A DNA stretch of 6,497 nt from Spirosomataceae bacterium. GTDB lineage: Bacteria > Bacteroidota > Bacteroidia > Cytophagales > Spirosomataceae. The stretch spans positions 1-6,497 of the forward strand of contig JALOLW010000244.1 of NCBI GenBank assembly GCA_025455795.1, in the 5' to 3' direction. Of this stretch, positions 4,691 through 6,497 are shown piece by piece. The notes beneath the pieces are model-generated. The model worked only from the letters and a program-made list of their open reading frames with translations, made no database searches and had not been told where the DNA came from. The first letter of the stretch is position 1, and each line of letters starts with the position of its first letter. A program made the translations under genes and the position numbers.

Positions 4691-6497
4691 TCACCTCATT
4701 ATCATCACTGCTCCCCGAAACACATAGCTGCCCTCGGCGTTGGTTTTGATGTAGTAAGCATAAACGCCATTGGGCAAGGCCAGATCGTTGTTTTTACCGT
4801 CGAATAGCTTCTGATTGCTTCCTTTGCCATAAAACACCACATTGCCCCAACGATTCCAAACCGTTACTTCTACATTGGGGTAGTTCTCCAACCCCCGCAA
4901 CTCCCACACATCATTCTGCCCGTCGCCGTTGGGTGTAAATACATCTGGAATATAAATCGTGGTGATGACCCGTACTGTGATGGTATCTAACGCTTGGCAA
5001 CCATCGGGGCCTGCGGCCAACAAGGTGTAGGTTGTGGTACTTTCGGGTGAGGCCGAGGTTTTACCCGCCAAAGGTTGACTCAATGCCGTAGGAGGCGACC
5101 ACTGATAGCGGTAGCCCGCACCCAAATCGCCATTGAGTATCACGCTGCTACCCTTGAAAATCTCTCGGTCAGTGCCCAAATCAAGCACGGGCGGTGGCGT
5201 GATGATGACCGTCCGCTTGGCTTCGCCATTCTGACAAGCCAATGCGCCTTTGATACTATAAACTACCTCGTGCGTACCCACTCCCGCCACTTTGGGGTCA
5301 AACTGCCCATTGGCTACGCCATTACCTGCATACACGCCGCCTGTGGGTGTGCCTATGAGCGGAACAGCCGCAAAGTTGGTTCCGCAAAAATTCCTTACCG
5401 AATCCAACGTCACCATTACTTTATTCACTACTTTGATGTTGATTGTGGCAGCTGTGAGGTTACAGCCGTTGGTATCGGTCGCCGCCACTTTATAATCTCC
5501 TGCTTCACTTACTGCCAAACTTGCCTTGTTTTCGTTGGGCAACACCTGCCCGTTGCGGGTCCATTGGTAAGTTTTGAGGCTTCCGCCGTTGGCAATGCCC
5601 AGGGTAGTGGTAATGCCCACGCACAGTTGCAAGCCCTCACTGCTGCTGAGGCTGATATTGGCGGGCGTTACGCGCTGCACTTGTACTGTATCGGATCGCG
5701 ACGAACAACCTTTGCTCGCGTCGCGCACCGTTGCCCAGTACCGCCCTGCTTGGGTAGGCGTGAGCAGGGCTTGCGCCGCCGATAGCCGTTGGCCATCTAA
5801 GTACCACTCGTAGGTGTAGTTGGCATTGGCGGGGCTTTCGAGCGTGAAGTTGCCACCGCCTGTGGCGCAGATACGAGGCCGACCGTTGGCTTTGAGCTTG
5901 AAGTTGGAGGTAGTAAAATCTATTTTCACCTTGCGCGACCGACGAGTTTTGGAACAGCGATCTTCCAAATAAGTGACCAACTGATACGTTCCGCCTTCGG
6001 TAACATTGAGAGTTGGTGAAGTAGCCCCTTCTAGGTTATCGCCATTACGTTTCCATTGGTAGCCCCAGTTGCTATTGACGGTGGCCTTAAGCACTATTAT
6101 ACCCCCCTGACAGGCCGTGACCTCGGTGGCGGGTTGGTCGTTGATGGTGATGGTGGGGTCGGGGGGAGTGATGGGCGGACAATCAAAAACAAACAATTGA
6201 TAATCTCGCCTTGCGGCCCCAATACGCTCTCCGTTGCGATACTCCTCTACCAGCACTGTAAAAGCAAACAAGCCTACCTGTGAAGCTTTGACCGACAACT
6301 CCCCAAACTTAGGGTCTATTCGCAGTGGCGGGCTACCTGGGATAGCGTTATCCGTGCTATAACCTGGTGCCCATTCTACAAATTCAGAATAAATAACAGG
6401 TCTTCCTCCTGATTGTACTGGAAATCTGATGTCATTTCCATAGATACTCATAGGTGTAACCAACGAATAGCGCAGTTCGTCTCCATCGCGGTCGGTG
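4691..6497 (-). CDS. Multi-Ig-domain protein with gliding-motility/T9SS type B C-terminal domain (partial)
   Basis: The reading frame is open to the right edge, so the 5' end is missing; 601 residues are visible, numbered here from the edge. Residues 1-106 resemble a cadherin/PKD-like unit common in large Bacteroidota surface proteins: DRDGDELRYSLV at the edge, a W-x-PGY segment, EYRNGERIGAARRDYQ, then Cys106. Then come five Ig/PKD-like domains, about 113-195, 201-275, 280-357, 358-435 and 437-512. The first four each hold a cysteine pair (129/181, 210/264, 292/345, 371/421), and the first three also YxW-x-x-NG-like strands. Residues 513-601 are the type B sorting domain (IYIPDVFTPNGDGQNDVW, then VWNRWGNVVF, LPNGVYAYYI and a basic end), the signal for export by the type IX system. 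Likely a cell-surface or secreted adhesin-like protein; ligand unknown. A TTG at 6463 in this frame is not a start, since homologous-looking sequence continues upstream of it. Confidence 0.92.
   Translation of the reverse strand, partial: TDRDGDELRYSLVTPMSIYGNDIRFPVQSGGRPVIYSEFVEWAPGYSTDNAIPGSPPLRIDPKFGELSVKASQVGLFAFTVLVEEYRNGERIGAARRDYQLFVFDCPPITPPDPTITINDQPATEVTACQGGIIVLKATVNSNWGYQWKRNGDNLEGATSPTLNVTEGGTYQLVTYLEDRCSKTRRSRKVKIDFTTSNFKLKANGRPRICATGGGNFTLESPANANYTYEWYLDGQRLSAAQALLTPTQAGRYWATVRDASKGCSSRSDTVQVQRVTPANISLSSSEGLQLCVGITTTLGIANGGSLKTYQWTRNGQVLPNENKASLAVSEAGDYKVAATDTNGCNLTAATINIKVVNKVMVTLDSVRNFCGTNFAAVPLIGTPTGGVYAGNGVANGQFDPKVAGVGTHEVVYSIKGALACQNGEAKRTVIITPPPVLDLGTDREIFKGSSVILNGDLGAGYRYQWSPPTALSQPLAGKTSASPESTTTYTLLAAGPDGCQALDTITVRVITTIYIPDVFTPNGDGQNDVWELRGLENYPNVEVTVWNRWGNVVFYGKGSNQKLFDGKNNDLALPNGVYAYYIKTNAEGSYVFRGAVMIMR

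Noticed and set aside
4664..4695. Terminator between the convergent S1/P1-like and Ig-domain genes
   Set aside because: Only weak, short complementarity (ATGAG / CTCAT) was seen, without a stem and T-run.
5075..5785. Plus-strand open frame (236 codons) opposite the Ig-domain protein
   Set aside because: Shadow of a clearly coding minus frame with repeated domains; its own translation is not domain-like.
6461..6463. TTG codon as the start of the right-hand gene
   Set aside because: The frame remains open to the edge and upstream residues (DRDGDELRYSLV) belong to the same domain, so the gene is truncated by the window.

Overview
The window looks like chromosomal DNA from a Bacteroidota member, most likely of the Cytophagales/Flectobacillus-Runella type. 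Three things point there. First, the last gene ends in a gliding-motility / type IX secretion (type B) sorting domain. Second, upstream regions carry TAnnTTTG elements, the -7 motif of the Bacteroidota primary sigma factor, in two cases with a TTG about 17-20 bp upstream, and no clear Shine-Dalgarno sequences are seen. Third, the zinc-phospholipase/nuclease-like protein and the DUF4198 protein resemble Bacteroidota forms. The genus call is an inference; no sequence search was possible.

Layout from left to right: an edge region (1-238) with a GC-rich palindromic repeat and a good promoter; a secreted DUF4198 protein (+, 239-1054); a secreted beta-propeller protein (-, 1058-2323), convergent with the DUF4198 gene and only 3 bp from it; rpsT, ribosomal protein S20 (-, 2501-2767), with its own promoter and terminator; a membrane-anchored Dabb-domain protein (-, 2896-3294), whose terminator overlaps the rpsT promoter; a 337-bp AT-rich non-coding gap (3295-3631) holding divergent promoter candidates and a 41-bp-period direct repeat; a secreted S1/P1-nuclease / zinc-dependent phospholipase C family protein (+, 3632-4666); and the 3' part of a large multi-Ig-domain adhesin-like protein exported by the type IX system (-, 4691 to the right edge, 5' end outside the window).

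There is no obvious multi-gene operon. Nearly every gene appears to be its own transcription unit, and four of the six proteins are predicted to be exported and a fifth to be membrane-anchored. I found no phage, integrase, CRISPR, toxin-antitoxin or biosynthetic cluster. The window is mostly ordinary. The points worth a second look are the REP-like palindrome, the terminator/promoter overlap before rpsT, the repeat in the 3.5-kb gap, and the mixed metal-site signature of the S1/P1-like enzyme.
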